Positions 10,742 to 21,512 of a stretch of 64,000 nt of DNA are shown one piece after another. The notes beneath the pieces were generated by a model. The model ran no database searches and was not told the DNA's origin. It worked only from the letters and a program-made list of their open reading frames with translations. The stretch's first letter is position 1. Each line of letters starts with the position of its first letter. Both the position numbers and the translations under genes were made by a program. Source of the DNA: Hyalella azteca (taxonomy: Eukaryota; Arthropoda; Malacostraca; Amphipoda; Hyalellidae); contig NW_025943627.1 of the NCBI RefSeq assembly GCF_000764305.2, forward strand, positions 125,005 through 189,004, read 5' to 3'.

Positions 10742-13317
10742 AACAGTCTTTTACCGAGCATGGCTTTCCGTAGGAAACACAAGTTGATCGTTGGTGATTT
10801 TAATCATGCAGACCTAGACTGGACAGATGGATCCTCTCCAAGGGATGAGAATCACCAAGCATTCTTGTTCATGGAGTCTGTGAGAGACTCCTTCCTATAG
10901 TCCAGCACGTTACTAAGCCAACCCATTATAGAAGTAAACAGACTGGCAATATTGTAGACCTGGTGTTTACAATTGATGAATCAATGTTAGATGAGCTTCG
11001 TCACGAGGCTCCATTGGGCAAAAGCCATCACCAATCATTGTTTTTCAGTCTAGAGTGCTGTACTGAGAAGACGCCTCGAAAGCGTGAGCGTTTGAATTTT
11101 GCGAAAAGCGACAATGATGAACTCCGTGAAGCAGTGAATGCAGTGAATATTCACGGCTGAGTCATGGCCATTTCTCAAGGACACGGTTATGTCTGCAGTT
11201 GATGCGTGTGTACCTAAAATTAACCTTGGTGGAGCCAAAAAAACTCAGTAGATGAACAGTACAGTTCTGGCTAAGCTGAAAACAAATAAGGAAGCCTACC
11301 AGCGTTATTTCCAGACTCGTAGCGATACTGACTATAACCTCTGATGAGGGAGAGATCGAAATCAAGCTAAAGAAAGCTGTCGCACCGCAGTAAAAACCCT
11401 CGAAAAATATTGCTAAAAATGCAAAAAAAAAAACGTAAGCCTTCTTTCTGTACGCTAGCTCGAAGTGCAAGATAAAGGACGGTATTTCTTATTTTAAAGT
11501 AGATCAACGAAAGATATCCTCTGATGAGGGCAAGGCTAACGTTCTTAATCAGTTTTTCAGTAGCGTATTCACTGAAGAGGACTTGAACAGCTATTGAGGA
11601 GCGCCCAGTCGGCTGTAAATTAATAAGTTTTGAAATACAAGAAGAAGAGGTTCTCAAGCGCCTTATCGTTGTAAATCCAAACAAGTCATGTGGACCAGAC
11701 AACTTCCACCCCATATTACTCAAAGAGTTACCAACTGTCCTAGACGGCCCTTTATCGTCATTTTTTCGAAAAACTTCGAACGAAGAGATCTTGCCGGCTG
11801 ACTGGAGAGCAGCTCAAGTGACACCATTATTCAAAAAAGGTGACAAAAGCTGCCCGGGTAACTATCGCCTTGTCAGTTTGACAAGTGTCATTTGAAAGGT
11901 AATGGAATCTGATGTGGGGATCGATTGTTAGATCATTTGACTGCTAATAATCTCCTATCAGACTGTCAACATGGCTTTATTGCCGGGAGATCCTGCGCCA
12001 TTAACCTCTTGTCTACTCTGAACGAATGGACCCGCCTGCTGGACGAAAGGGAGCCAGTAGATGCACTGTACCTCGATTTTGCCAGGGCATTTGACAGTGT
12101 CCCACATGAACGGCTGTTGCGGAAATTACAGTCTTTGGGAATTGACAGCAATGCACTCAAATGGATCAGAGATTTTCTAGCAGGGAGATGACAACGTGTC
12201 AGTATTAATGGGTCCGTATCAGACTGGGCTTCAGTGCGCAGCGGCGTGCCACAGGGAAGCGTTCTCGGGCCTGTTCTATTCGTTGCGTTTATAAACGATC
12301 TGCCAGAAGCTGTGTCTAGCGTGTGCTCGATGTATGCTGACGACACAAAAATTTATAATACAGTGAAGAATACGTCGCAAAAAGTACAGTTGCATGGTGA
12401 TCTTGATAGGCTGGCTGACTGGGCTGATAAGTGGCAGCTGCGTTTTAACGCTGACAAATGTAAAGTAATCCACCTTTGCTGGTAAGAATGATGAACAGCA
12501 AGATTACAGTATGAGAAGACACGGTTGCACCGACAGAGTAATGATTTCGAAGTCGACAATGGAAAAAGATTTAGGAGTTAATATCGACAATGAGTCGAAA
12601 TTTTCTAAGCATATTAAAGGTCAAGTTAATAAAGCCAATAAACGACTTGGACTAATCAGACGCTCTTTCGAGTTCCTTGATGCAGAAGCGATGAAGCAGT
12701 TGTTTGTTGCTGTCGTGCGCCCGAACCTAGAGTTTGGAAACGTCGTATAGTCACCGAAACTTGAAAAGGACAAAAATTTAATAGAGAGTGTTCAAAGACG
12801 TGCAACTAGGATAATTCCGGGCTTGAAAGGCAAGTCCTATGAGAAAAGATTAAAGATTATGAAGCTTCCAAGCCTCAGTTATCGACGTCTGCGTGGAGAA
12901 CTCATTGAAGTAAACAAGTATACTCATGGTTTATACAAGGTCCCAGAAGGATTACTAGAATTTGAAACAAGAACCAACACCAGGGGCCACGGCTATAAAC
13001 TAAAAAAACTGCGTTGTAACACATCCATGCGACAAAATTTCTTCTCGCTTCGAGTCACCGACATGTGGAACAGCCTCTCTGATAGCATCGTTGAGAGTTG
13101 AGACGTTGACGCTCCGAGTATGAAGGCCTTCAAGAACAGACAAGACGAAGCTATGCAGGAGCATATGTTCAGTCTTAAAATGCCTAGCAAATTACGGACC
13201 AGTCAATAAGTCCAGCAGCTATCTAATCAATCGTCAGTTATGGAAAGATCGGGCTCCAAAGGTCGGATCCCTTGTGAATCAAGTCACGAAAAATTCAAGA
13301 ATCGGCTGAATGCTTAA
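10742..13317 (+). mobile_element. Non-LTR retrotransposon (LINE), EN-RT ORF2, 5'-truncated and broken
   Basis: Apurinic-endonuclease-like C-terminus near 10785-11060 (VGDFNHADLDW, SKQTGNIVDLVFTID), a linker, then reverse transcriptase: NKSCGPDNFHP (11680), QHGFIAGRSCA (11968), LDFARAFDSVPHERL (12072), SGVPQGSVLGPVLF (12240) and the catalytic YADD at 12333-12344. A thumb/C-terminal part follows to about 13190 and a 3' UTR to 13317. Motif style fits the CR1/jockey-type clade. Several frameshifts and stops (for example TGA right after FLAGR at 12189) make it inactive. Pieces of the same family lie at 27925, 29757, 31530, 31818, 37838 and 43617. Confidence 0.88.
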
Positions 13318-13885
13318 CCGAAAGTTCATCTGTTGCTTTTTCTGCCAATTAACAGCTTACGTATTAGTTATGTATGTAATGGCAAGAATTATAAATTTAT
13401 CTCTTGGAGCTACAAGCATTACTTATTTACTGACACATAATAATCAAGTATTTTTCTGCTCTTGCACCTTTTAATCATATTTCCATGCCTTCAAGCATGC
13501 CTTCAAGTTTTAAAAGATAGCCAAATAAATCTAGATATTTTATCCTATAATTAATAAAGTTATTATCTTACAACACGTAAGCTTAAAAAATTAGTAAAAT
13601 CAATTATCATTTCGTTCCATCATATGCCTTGACAAACGTACGCATGTACATATATCGACGCCATATGAAGAGCAGGAGATGGTCATGGTTCGCTCAAATA
13701 ACAGCGTCTACCCACAGAAGCCTGACCAGCTGCTTTTTTCGCTCTGACTTCGTATATTCGGCCTATCGGGCAATCGACTCCCGCAATCGGCTCGTGAATA
13801 GCCGCTGAATGCCGTTAGGTGGCCTATATAGGCGCCTGATTCGCTCCTAAGCCGAATATAATGTCACTGAGCCAGCGGCTGACAG
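13318..13885 (+). repeat. Duplicated block also present at 33923-34465
   Basis: Starts directly at the LINE 3' end with GTTCATCTGTTGCTTTTTCT and runs through CTTATTTGGAGC-type and CATATTTCCATGCC phrases to GCAATCGACTCCCGCAAT. The match at 33923-34465 precedes duplication block B, so this may be a remnant of a further unit of the tandem DUF229 array. No coding potential is seen. Confidence 0.75.
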
Positions 13886-15425
13886 GTATCAAAACTTTGA
13901 TAGGGTTGGTTCTGGTGCGCCGACTACGTCCTGTTCAGTTAACATTAAAAGATTATTAGAACCAGGTGTCAGACAGGACGGTTCGATATCATAGCCTAGA
14001 AATTTAAGGCGAGTAATTCGTTATTAAAATACATTATTTATGGGTTGAATGCAGAATTTTATAGATAAAGTGAGTACTTTTGATGCTGTATATGGTATTA
14101 CGTGATATGATGTTTTTAGTCATTTAGATCATGAAATATTTTACCCCGGTTCCTAATGGGACCAAGTTATAATTTTTCACGTACAACGAAAAATAAATAA
14201 TTGAACATATTTTTTATTTGTTACCATCAAGAGTGATAATACAGGGTCATTAAAATAAATTAGATTAGTCTATTTATTATTGCAAGTATATCTTGATGAT
14301 GATAATCTAACTTATCATAACCTCCTACTACTTTTAGCTAGTAAACTGCTTTCTTAATTTTCAACCATCTATTATGATTATTATGTATTTTTTATTTTTT
14401 GAATCTATTATATATGATTATTTAGTATTTCCCCAGTTTGAAATAAAATGAAGGGCATTACCTATGAAGAAACTCTGTCACCTGGCTTCCCCAAATATGT
14501 AAGAGTTCTGTCTACAATACACGGCGCGCTGAACAGAATTTTGCGATCCGTTGGAATCATTTTTATGCCGGGTTGCAATTACCAATGGAACTTTAGAGGA
14601 GGGTTGTTTAAGGGTGTGAATTGAGATTTAGAAGTGATAACAACCGTTCCTCTTCCTATTGATTGTAGTAAATATGCATTAAGTAGGCTTAAGTAAGAAT
14701 CTGAAGGTTTAGTATCTTTATTGATGGGATGAAGAATGACGGCACGCCAAACACCTGCAGGCGGTTGGTCATTAGAATACAAACATGACATGAACATATT
14801 GGAGTAACAATATAAAAAGAATACAAAACACAATTTAGCATTTTAGTTATTACAGTTACCCGAAATATTCTATTGCATTACAAAGTTGAATTCTAGTGAA
14901 GAACTTAGCAGCTTACCCCTTAGCTGATGGTTACCCCACGGCGTTGTCTAGAAAATGACTCGTAGCTACCCAATGCGCGATTGGCAAATGGTTCTCCACT
15001 GGCGTTCTCAAGAAATGTCACAATATTTTCTGGTACGATTTAACATAAAATAATTTCGATATTTACTAAACTTCATCATTCAGTAATTACACGAGTGTTA
15101 TTCGTGCTCAAAATTTGATGAATAACTGACTGTATATTTTTATAATGGTTTGACAATGAAATTGATGAAAGCCGAAATATGCAATCGAGATCAAGATAAT
15201 TAAGTAAGATATTGTTACAGAGGTCGATAATCACGAGTTTGAAAGTTTAATAAAATTAACTATGACATTCGAGAAAAATACTAGTGCGAGATATAATTCG
15301 AGACACTACAGAACGCACGTAAAGCGACTTTGATATGTTGAAGAGGGCAGGTTTGAAGAATGTGTTCTATTTCTAGGCCCGATTTTGATTCATTCTAACC
15401 ACGTATACGGAATTTTGCTCATGAG
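13886..15425. other. No gene seen
   Basis: AT-rich sequence. The ORF at 14579-14833 (-) has no recognisable motif. Two near-repeats around CCCCACGGCGTTGTCTAGAAA and CTCCACTGGCGTTCTCAAGAAA (14934-15015) suggest an old 60-bp duplication. Confidence 0.5.
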
Positions 15426-15775
15426 TTAAGTTTTTATAACACTTCTCTTTAACTTCACTTCTCGTTGTTTGTTTGTATGTTTGTTTGCTTATTTGTAAAT
15501 CTTATAATCCATATCTAACACACCTACCCTGTCCAATCGATCTGAAATTTGGCGCACTTGCGTTAAGTTGGAGACAATGCTTGAATCAATTGGTAGAATA
15601 AATAATTTGAAAGACAAAAAAAAAACATTTCAAAAATTATAATTAATTGCTGTAAATATTTAAAAATAAAATAAGAAAGTCATCGTACATGTGTAACATC
15701 GGAGACACTGACCTCTTTAGAAGTGCTGTCTATTAAAAGTAATTTTCCAACGCATATTTTTTAAAAATAAGTTCT
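15426..15775 (+). repeat. Repeat family T, copy 2
   Basis: Begins with AACACTTCTCTTTAACTTCA and a TTTG-rich stretch. It then has the family phrases CCTGTCCAATCGATCTGAAA, GGAGACAATGC, ACATGTGTAACATCGGAGAC and GAAGTGCTGTCT. It is single and forward, against tandem at 1-430 and fold-back at 57467. Confidence 0.8.
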
Positions 15776-15835
15776 GGCTGAGGGTGAGCATTTACCCTCA
15801 GTAAACGTACATCCTGATTCCGTAGTCAAGGAATA

Positions 15836-16270
15836 ATTCAAGTAAGAGAGTAATAGTTTAAGTAAGGAAGTAATAATTCAAGTAAGAGAGTAATCGTTCT
15901 AGTAAGAAAGTAATAGTTCAAGTAAGAGAGTAATCGTTCTAGTAAGAAAGTAATAGTTCAAGTAAGAGAGTAATGGTTCAAGTAATGAAGTAATAATTCA
16001 AGTACGAGAGTAATAGTTCAAGTAAGGAAGTAATAATTCAAGTAAGAGTAATAGTTCAAGTAAGAGAGTAATAATTCGAGTAATATAGTAATAATTCAAT
16101 TAAGAAGGTAATATCTCAAGTAAGAAGTAATAGTTAAAGTAAGAGAGTAATAACTCGAGTAATAAAGTAATAATTCAAGTAAGACAGTAATAATTCAGGT
16201 ATAAAGTAATAGTTCAAGTAAGAAAGTAATAATTCAAGTAAGAAATTAATAGTTAAGTAAGAGAGTAATA
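15836..16270. repeat. Minisatellite, 20-bp unit
   Basis: About 21 imperfect copies of TTCAAGTAAGAGAGTAATAG, with variants GGAAGTAATAATTCAAGTAA. Some adjacent pairs are identical, implying local higher-order duplication. It is AT-rich and non-coding, adjoining repeat T. Confidence 0.95.
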
Positions 16271-16394
16271 AATAATAATTCCGTAGCCAAGGAATAATTC
16301 AATTAAGAAAGTATTAATTCTTGTCTGGCAAAACTCCACGAAAAAACGATCAATTTAGCTCGAACCAAGCCGCCTTATGTCGGTGGACTGACTC

Positions 16395-16873
16395 ATGGTT
16401 TGCAGTTTGATGGCAAGTGTTAGTACACTTGTAATGTTATATATAATGTCATGTATATTTTTCGCCTGTGTCGAAATGAACTTTCTCATATGGCTAGAAA
16501 AGGTATTGTACCACCTTCCCTTTTCCACAAATAGCTATACGGGTTCAATGGACGTATTCAAAGACTTGTACTACACAGGTGCTGATAATCTTATTTTTTC
16601 TTTGGTCCACTTGATTTTTTGTTCATTCGTGCATACGACGGCGCTGAGTCCACTGTGGCTGATATTAGTGGCGAGTTAACGAATTTGTCGTGCCGTTCCG
16701 CCATCATTCCTTACGAATTAGATGTTTTCTTTTCAATGTTTTTAGATCTATACACTCATGGGCAAATATTATTTAAACCATCAAAATTGGTGAATGCGTT
16801 TTGGACGCACAGCTCTTCGCTGGGACTCTTGGAAACGGTGCCTTGTACCAGCGATAATAATTCAATTTTCTAA
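16395..16873 (+). other. Overlapping unrecognised ORFs
   Basis: Two overlapping + frames, 16395-16679 and 16619-16873. The second has a hydrophilic stretch (FIRAYDGAESTVADISGELT). Just upstream, another frame reads LARTKPPYVGGLTHGLQFD. This may be a frameshifted gene relic, but I do not recognise a family and see no splice logic. Confidence 0.2.
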
Positions 16874-17199
16874 GTGATCGCGGTGATGGTTTCGGGAAGG
16901 TCTTAATTAAAGTCATACCGTATTTAAATCTTATTTCAACTGCTTTATTTATGACAAATTGCATGACTCAGAGTGAAGTGGGAGTGAACTATGAGAGCTG
17001 TGATGATGGCTCAATATATTTCAGTTAGTGAAATTTATTAATCGCTCATGGGATTCAGTGAGTGGTGATGCCTGCATCAATGTGTTTCATCTTGTTTAAT
17101 CAGCGAATATACGCAGATAATAGATTTTTTTGGCCCTAAAAGCGTTATCCCCTCATTCAAGAGAGTTTAATAAATACCCACACAAACATTGAATTTCGA

Positions 17200-17450
17200 G
17201 CAATAAAACTCACATGATTACAGTAATAAAATTTTCGATCACAGTAGTATAGTTCGTATTTATTCTCTTAAAGTTCACGATCGTAGTACCTAAAATTGGT
17301 AATCACAGTTATGAAGTTTTTTGTCGCAAATATGAACTTTATGATTGCAGTACTGAAATTCATGCTCACAGTTATAACGTTGATCATCACAATTTTCAAG
17401 TTCATGATGATAATGATTGAACTTATGACAACAGTTACGAAGTTATTGTG
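17200..17450. repeat. Degenerate ~30-bp repeat tract
   Basis: Successive phrases of the type AGTTCATGATCACAGTAATAA recur with heavy drift (GATCACAGTA, AATCACAGTTATGAAG, GCTCACAGTTATAACG, GACAACAGTTACGAAG). It is probably an old minisatellite. Confidence 0.55.
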
Positions 17451-17556
17451 TACGAGATAAGGGTGTGTTTCAAGCCTGGCGCCGCAAATACGATGCGTGT
17501 TTTTAAGTTATGTACGGTTTTGACATAACTGTGCTGTAGATATAAGGGCTGTTTGT

Positions 17557-17720
17557 AAAGGGGCTGTTGCCGCGCTCATCCAGGATACTTATCGTGTCGG
17601 GATATTGTATATAGGGGCTGTTGGGACGCGTATCCAGGATACTTATCGTGTCGGGATATTGTATATAGGGGCTGTTGTGGCGCGTATCCAGGATTCTTAT
17701 CGTGTCAGTATATTATACAT
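17557..17720 (+). repeat. 54-bp tandem repeat, open in one frame
   Basis: Three units of GGGCTGTTG...TATCCAGGATACTTATCGTG...TTGTATATA, each 54 bp. Because 54 is a multiple of three, one frame reads an 18-residue repeat (GAVGTRIQDTYRVGILYI) within an ORF at 17605-17844. The first unit is more diverged. I see no promoter or splice evidence, so coding is doubtful. Confidence 0.8.
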
Positions 17721-17844
17721 AGAAGCTGGAATTATTGTCTACATGTTATGTTGTATTATTGTGTTATATCACCTGGACCTAAAAATTTCGCTCATAGTGG
17801 GAGAATTGAAAGGAATTGAGAGAAAAGATTGCACCTCAAATTGA

Positions 17845-18703
17845 AATTTGATTTGTAATATGTAAGTATAAATTTGATTTAAAAAACATAAAATAATTTT
17901 TATCAAGCTCAGGCACAGCCGATATAACATGCATGCTAGTAGTAGTACCTTAAGTTTGTACATGAGCAATTTCAAAACCTAATATTCACTCTACCTGATA
18001 ACAAATAATTTTAATTCAAACGACGTAATATTACGATCAGATATCCCATGGAAACATTATATATCTGAACATTCAAGTCTTATTCAACAAATTGTTGAAA
18101 AATCATATGAAATTTGTTAGTAATATAACTAATCTGTTCTACAACAAAAGCTACATTAAAGACTATAGCAGCTACATAAATTAACTCGGTGCAGGTGCTT
18201 TCAGAATAATTGTCAAGTGAATATCGAAGGCATGAAAATTTTTCCGCCTCAAGTATGAACTATACTTTATAATCAAGCACGTGCATTAAAAAAATATTAT
18301 CGCTGAATAAAGAAACTTAGGCAATTAAACGTTGGAGAGACTCCAGACGTACAGTTTGTAGGAAACTGGCTTCTGTAAAATGTTCGCTGAGGTCTGTGGT
18401 AATTTGAAGAGTCGTTGTCTTTCGATTTTCACATCGAAATCGAAGTCGTTGTCTTTTCACTTTCACTCACCGGCGGTCTCTCTCAGATAATTTCGACTTT
18501 AAATAGACATGTGCTTGATGAGGACGTATTTCCTCCTCTTTCAAAAGTAGCCATTACTTTTGAGACGGAACCTCTTGAAACGTCATTCTTTCTGGCAGTT
18601 TCTCTCACACTAGAACCTATCATGCGGGCAATTTATTTCCCCCCGTACAGTGAGAGGAAGGGAGGAGGCATTTGAATCTCTCTGCGCTACATATATGCAG
18701 CTC
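17845..18703. other. No gene seen
   Basis: AT-rich sequence turning less AT-rich near 18400-18690, where an open + frame lacks recognisable motifs. The hAT element inserts into this stretch. Confidence 0.5.
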
Positions 18704-18720
18704 AGTATACTCAGAGCTGA

Positions 18721-18880
18721 GCAGCGCTACTTGGAAATGTAGCGGCGCTACCGCTACCGCTATATTACATGCTCTAAATGTAGCGGGCGCTACCGCTACC
18801 GCTACACCCACTAGATTGTAACGGGCGCTACCGCTACCGCTACAGTAAAATGTAGCGCGCTACATTAACCGCTACAATGG
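18721..18880. repeat. Left subterminal GTAGCGG repeats of the hAT element
   Basis: Clustered copies of GCTACCGCTACCGCTA and ATGTAGCGGGCGCTACCG. The mirror cluster lies at 21335-21490. Short subterminal motifs repeated at both ends are typical transposase-binding sites in hAT elements. Confidence 0.8.
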
Positions 18881-19044
18881 CCAAAATTATTGGAAATCTC
18901 TAAATATTTATTGTTCTGCCATTGGGATTTACTCATTAACATTTAATGATAATAAAACATTTTTAAAACATATCAATGCAACTTTATTGCAATTAACCTA
19001 ACCGAACTAGTATGGTTACCCCAGGGTTAGATACAGTAAATAAA

Positions 19045-19228
19045 AGTTACAGTTATTTTTAGGTTTTACCTTCCCGACATGGATGTGAACTTTAATCTAC
19101 CAATCTAAGAAGTTATCCACATATACATATAAAAATCAGGTTTTTTATATATATGTGGATTATTTTTGAGATTGGTAGATTAAAGTAGACATCCATGTAG
19201 GGAAGGTGAAACATAAAAATAACTGTGT
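19045..19228. repeat. Hairpin-forming inverted repeat inside the hAT element
   Basis: The left arm (AGTTATTTTTAGGTTTTACC ... ATGGATG ... TTTAATCTACCAATCT ... CCACATATA) is mirrored by the right arm (TATATGTGG ... AGATTGGTAGATTAAAG ... CATCCATG ... GGTGAAACATAAAAATAACT). The arms are about 80 bp with a short loop near 19125-19145. Confidence 0.8.
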
Positions 19229-19428
19229 AAAAATAACTGTAAGCAAACTGAAAGATGACAAAAACCTGTAAGTGGTAACTGGTAACAACGTGACATTTAA
19301 CAACTAACATGTTGACTCTAGTAACAGGCTGAGGTTGACAACATTACACCGAAATCTTTCGTACAGTTTTATTCTGTAATTTATATTATGTATGTATCAT
19401 GCTGGTTTTTAAATAATATATAATACTA

Positions 19429-21305
19429 TTAAGGGGACCGGCTACCCTAAAAATCGGAAATTTTGGCTTTACCGTTTTCTTGACTCATTTTGTAGCTGCT
19501 GAAGTTTATAGAATGTCTGTGCGTGCTATAATTTTTGCGTAAGACAATTTTAAAAATATATATATGAACATTTTTTAACAATATGTACGAAGATTTATTT
19601 GAATTAAATCTGCTTATATAGATCATTACTCTCGTTAATTACAAAGTGTTTGCAGTCGTTTGAAAGCTACAAACCAGACGCGTTCAACAAAGCTACTACC
19701 AAAGATGTACATGCAAAACTTTTTGGGTAATGCAGTCTTGAATTTATATCATTATTTACAAATAAATGGTATTATATGTCATTATATAGGTTAATTGCAA
19801 AGTGTTTGCACTCGTTTGAAAGCTACAAACAAGACGCGTTTAACAAAGCTACTAATTAGACGTAATATGAGGTTCTAAATAATTATTACTAAAAGTAATG
19901 CCGTCATTTTGTGAAACTATGCCGTAATACCAGGTTCTAGTTTTCGGTTCAAGGCGTTAATAGCTTATTCATGAATACGGTCGGTGCAGGACAAAAATTT
20001 GGGGTTGCTGGAATTTTCTATTATGTTTTGCAGCTCACTATTTTAACTATAGAGCTCGGCGCAGGGTGTGAAAGTTCTTCCAGAGAAAACGAACGTAAAA
20101 ATGTGGATCAGTTAGGCGGTCAGAGGTACCGTGACGGCCGATGGCCCAAAAGCTTTTAGCGAGATGAAGGCGGGCGACATACAGAAAGTCAAGTAAAACA
20201 CTCCGGCCATAGAGGAACCCCACGCAAGCACAGTTGTTGTGTTCAAGTGACCGCTGTGTTTACACCTGTGCTTTGGTAATGGGCGAGTACGTATAATGCT
20301 ATGGGGTGTAGCAATATTAGAGAGTGAAACGCTTCGACACGATCGCACAATTTCTAAGCCCATTTTTTTCGAACAGGAAAGCCCAGGGGAAACGAATTTC
20401 TTGAAACGGTATGTGTTTTTAAAATTTATTGAAGTCACGCTAGTCAACGGCATAGATCAAGAAATTACATGTCGATAGGTTAATTAGAGTGCGTCAATAA
20501 TACAAATTTGAGCGATACAGACATCGTTGATCAAGTTTCGCATGTTCATGCAATAGTTTTTGCGTAATGCAGTTGTAAAGTTATGTAAAATGAATATTTC
20601 ATATATATATATTTATATATAAAAAGTCCCATTTATAGCCTAGTATTCACGTTAAATTGAACATAAATAGGTCTAAAGACGCGTGCTGGTACCTGGAATG
20701 CAATGGAAAAGCTTGGGAGGCAATGGAAAAGCTTGGGCTACAATATCAAGACTTTTTGGGCATATTCTTCTGTTTTCAATGAATTTTACTTTATTTGACT
20801 CCCCTGAACAATTTAAAAATCCAAAAAACTCCATCTTAAAAAAATTATAACTCCAACAGTTTTTAAGACGGCAATGAGAGACATACCATTCAATTTGTAA
20901 AAACAATACCTAGCGACTCTAGAAGCCTTTTTTTTAATATGTGCATGGTTTGACTTATATATGGGAGGGGGAGGAAAGGGGGGATAAAAACGTGAAAAAA
21001 TGGGAAGAAAACGAAAAAAACCGATGAGGAAAATAAAAAACCGTGGCTCTACAGTCGCTAGATATTGTTGTTACAAATCGAATGATATGTGTCTCGACAT
21101 TGTAGCATGTGATTTGCAAAAGTTATAAATTTTTTTAGAGTACCCCTTATTTGCCGTATTCTATTAATTCCACGTTTTCTTTCATTTTTTTTAAATTTAC
21201 ATGAACAAAAGGTCTTAGATTTCGGTTTTACATATGTGTACCAAGTTTCAAAACGATCCGTCTGTAAACAAAAAAGTTTTGTTGGAGGGTAACCGGTCCC
21301 CTTAA
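19429..21305. mobile_element. TTAA-flanked DNA transposon nested in the hAT element
   Basis: TTAA at 19429-19432 and 21302-21305 encloses 1869 bp with inverted termini GGGGACCGGCTACCCT / AGGGTAACCGGTCCCC. TTAA targeting occurs in piggyBac and Kolobok superfamilies. The termini start with GG rather than CCC, which slightly favours Kolobok. Inside, 19971-20470 has short open + frames (GQKFGVAGIFYY..., FFEQESPGETNFLKRY) that could be transposase relics, but I cannot assign them. Confidence 0.85.
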
Positions 21306-21334
21306 GTAAAATCTAAAGGCTTTATATATAAATG

Positions 21335-21490
21335 TAGCGGTAGCGCTGTAGCGGCAAAACCTCGTATCGCTACTTAAATATGTAGCGGGCGATACCGCTA
21401 CCGCTACATTGCCTTAAATGTAGAGCCGCTACCGCTACCGCTACTGAAAATGTAGCGGCCGCTATTAGCGGCCGCTACATGTAGCGCGCT
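21335..21490. repeat. Right subterminal GTAGCGG repeats of the hAT element
   Basis: Copies of ATGTAGCGGTAGCG, GATACCGCTACCGCTACATT and a GCGGCCGCTA palindrome near 21457-21477, mirroring the cluster at the left end. Confidence 0.8.
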
Positions 21491-21512
21491 ACTGCCCACC
21501 TCTGAGTATACT

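Larger units (their letters stand above)
18704..21512. mobile_element. Non-autonomous hAT transposon with 8-bp target duplication
   Basis: The element proper is 18712-21504. Both sides carry the 8-bp duplication AGTATACT (18704-18711 and 21505-21512). The termini are inverted: CAGAGCTGAGCAGCGCTAC at the left, and CAGAGGTGGGCAGTAGCGC on the opposite strand at the right. An 8-bp duplication and CAGAGGTGGGCA-type ends are diagnostic of hAT. No BED finger or transposase reading frame is present. A TTAA-flanked element is nested inside, so the original hAT insert was only about 0.92 kb. Confidence 0.93.

Noticed and set aside
10963..11160. Independent small gene
   Set aside because: It is the endonuclease C-terminal part of the broken LINE.
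15836..16270. CRISPR-like array
   Set aside because: Units are adjacent with no unique spacers and drift continuously; a eukaryotic minisatellite.
19971..20478. Transposase gene in the TTAA element
   Set aside because: Only short disconnected frames; no recognisable catalytic motif.
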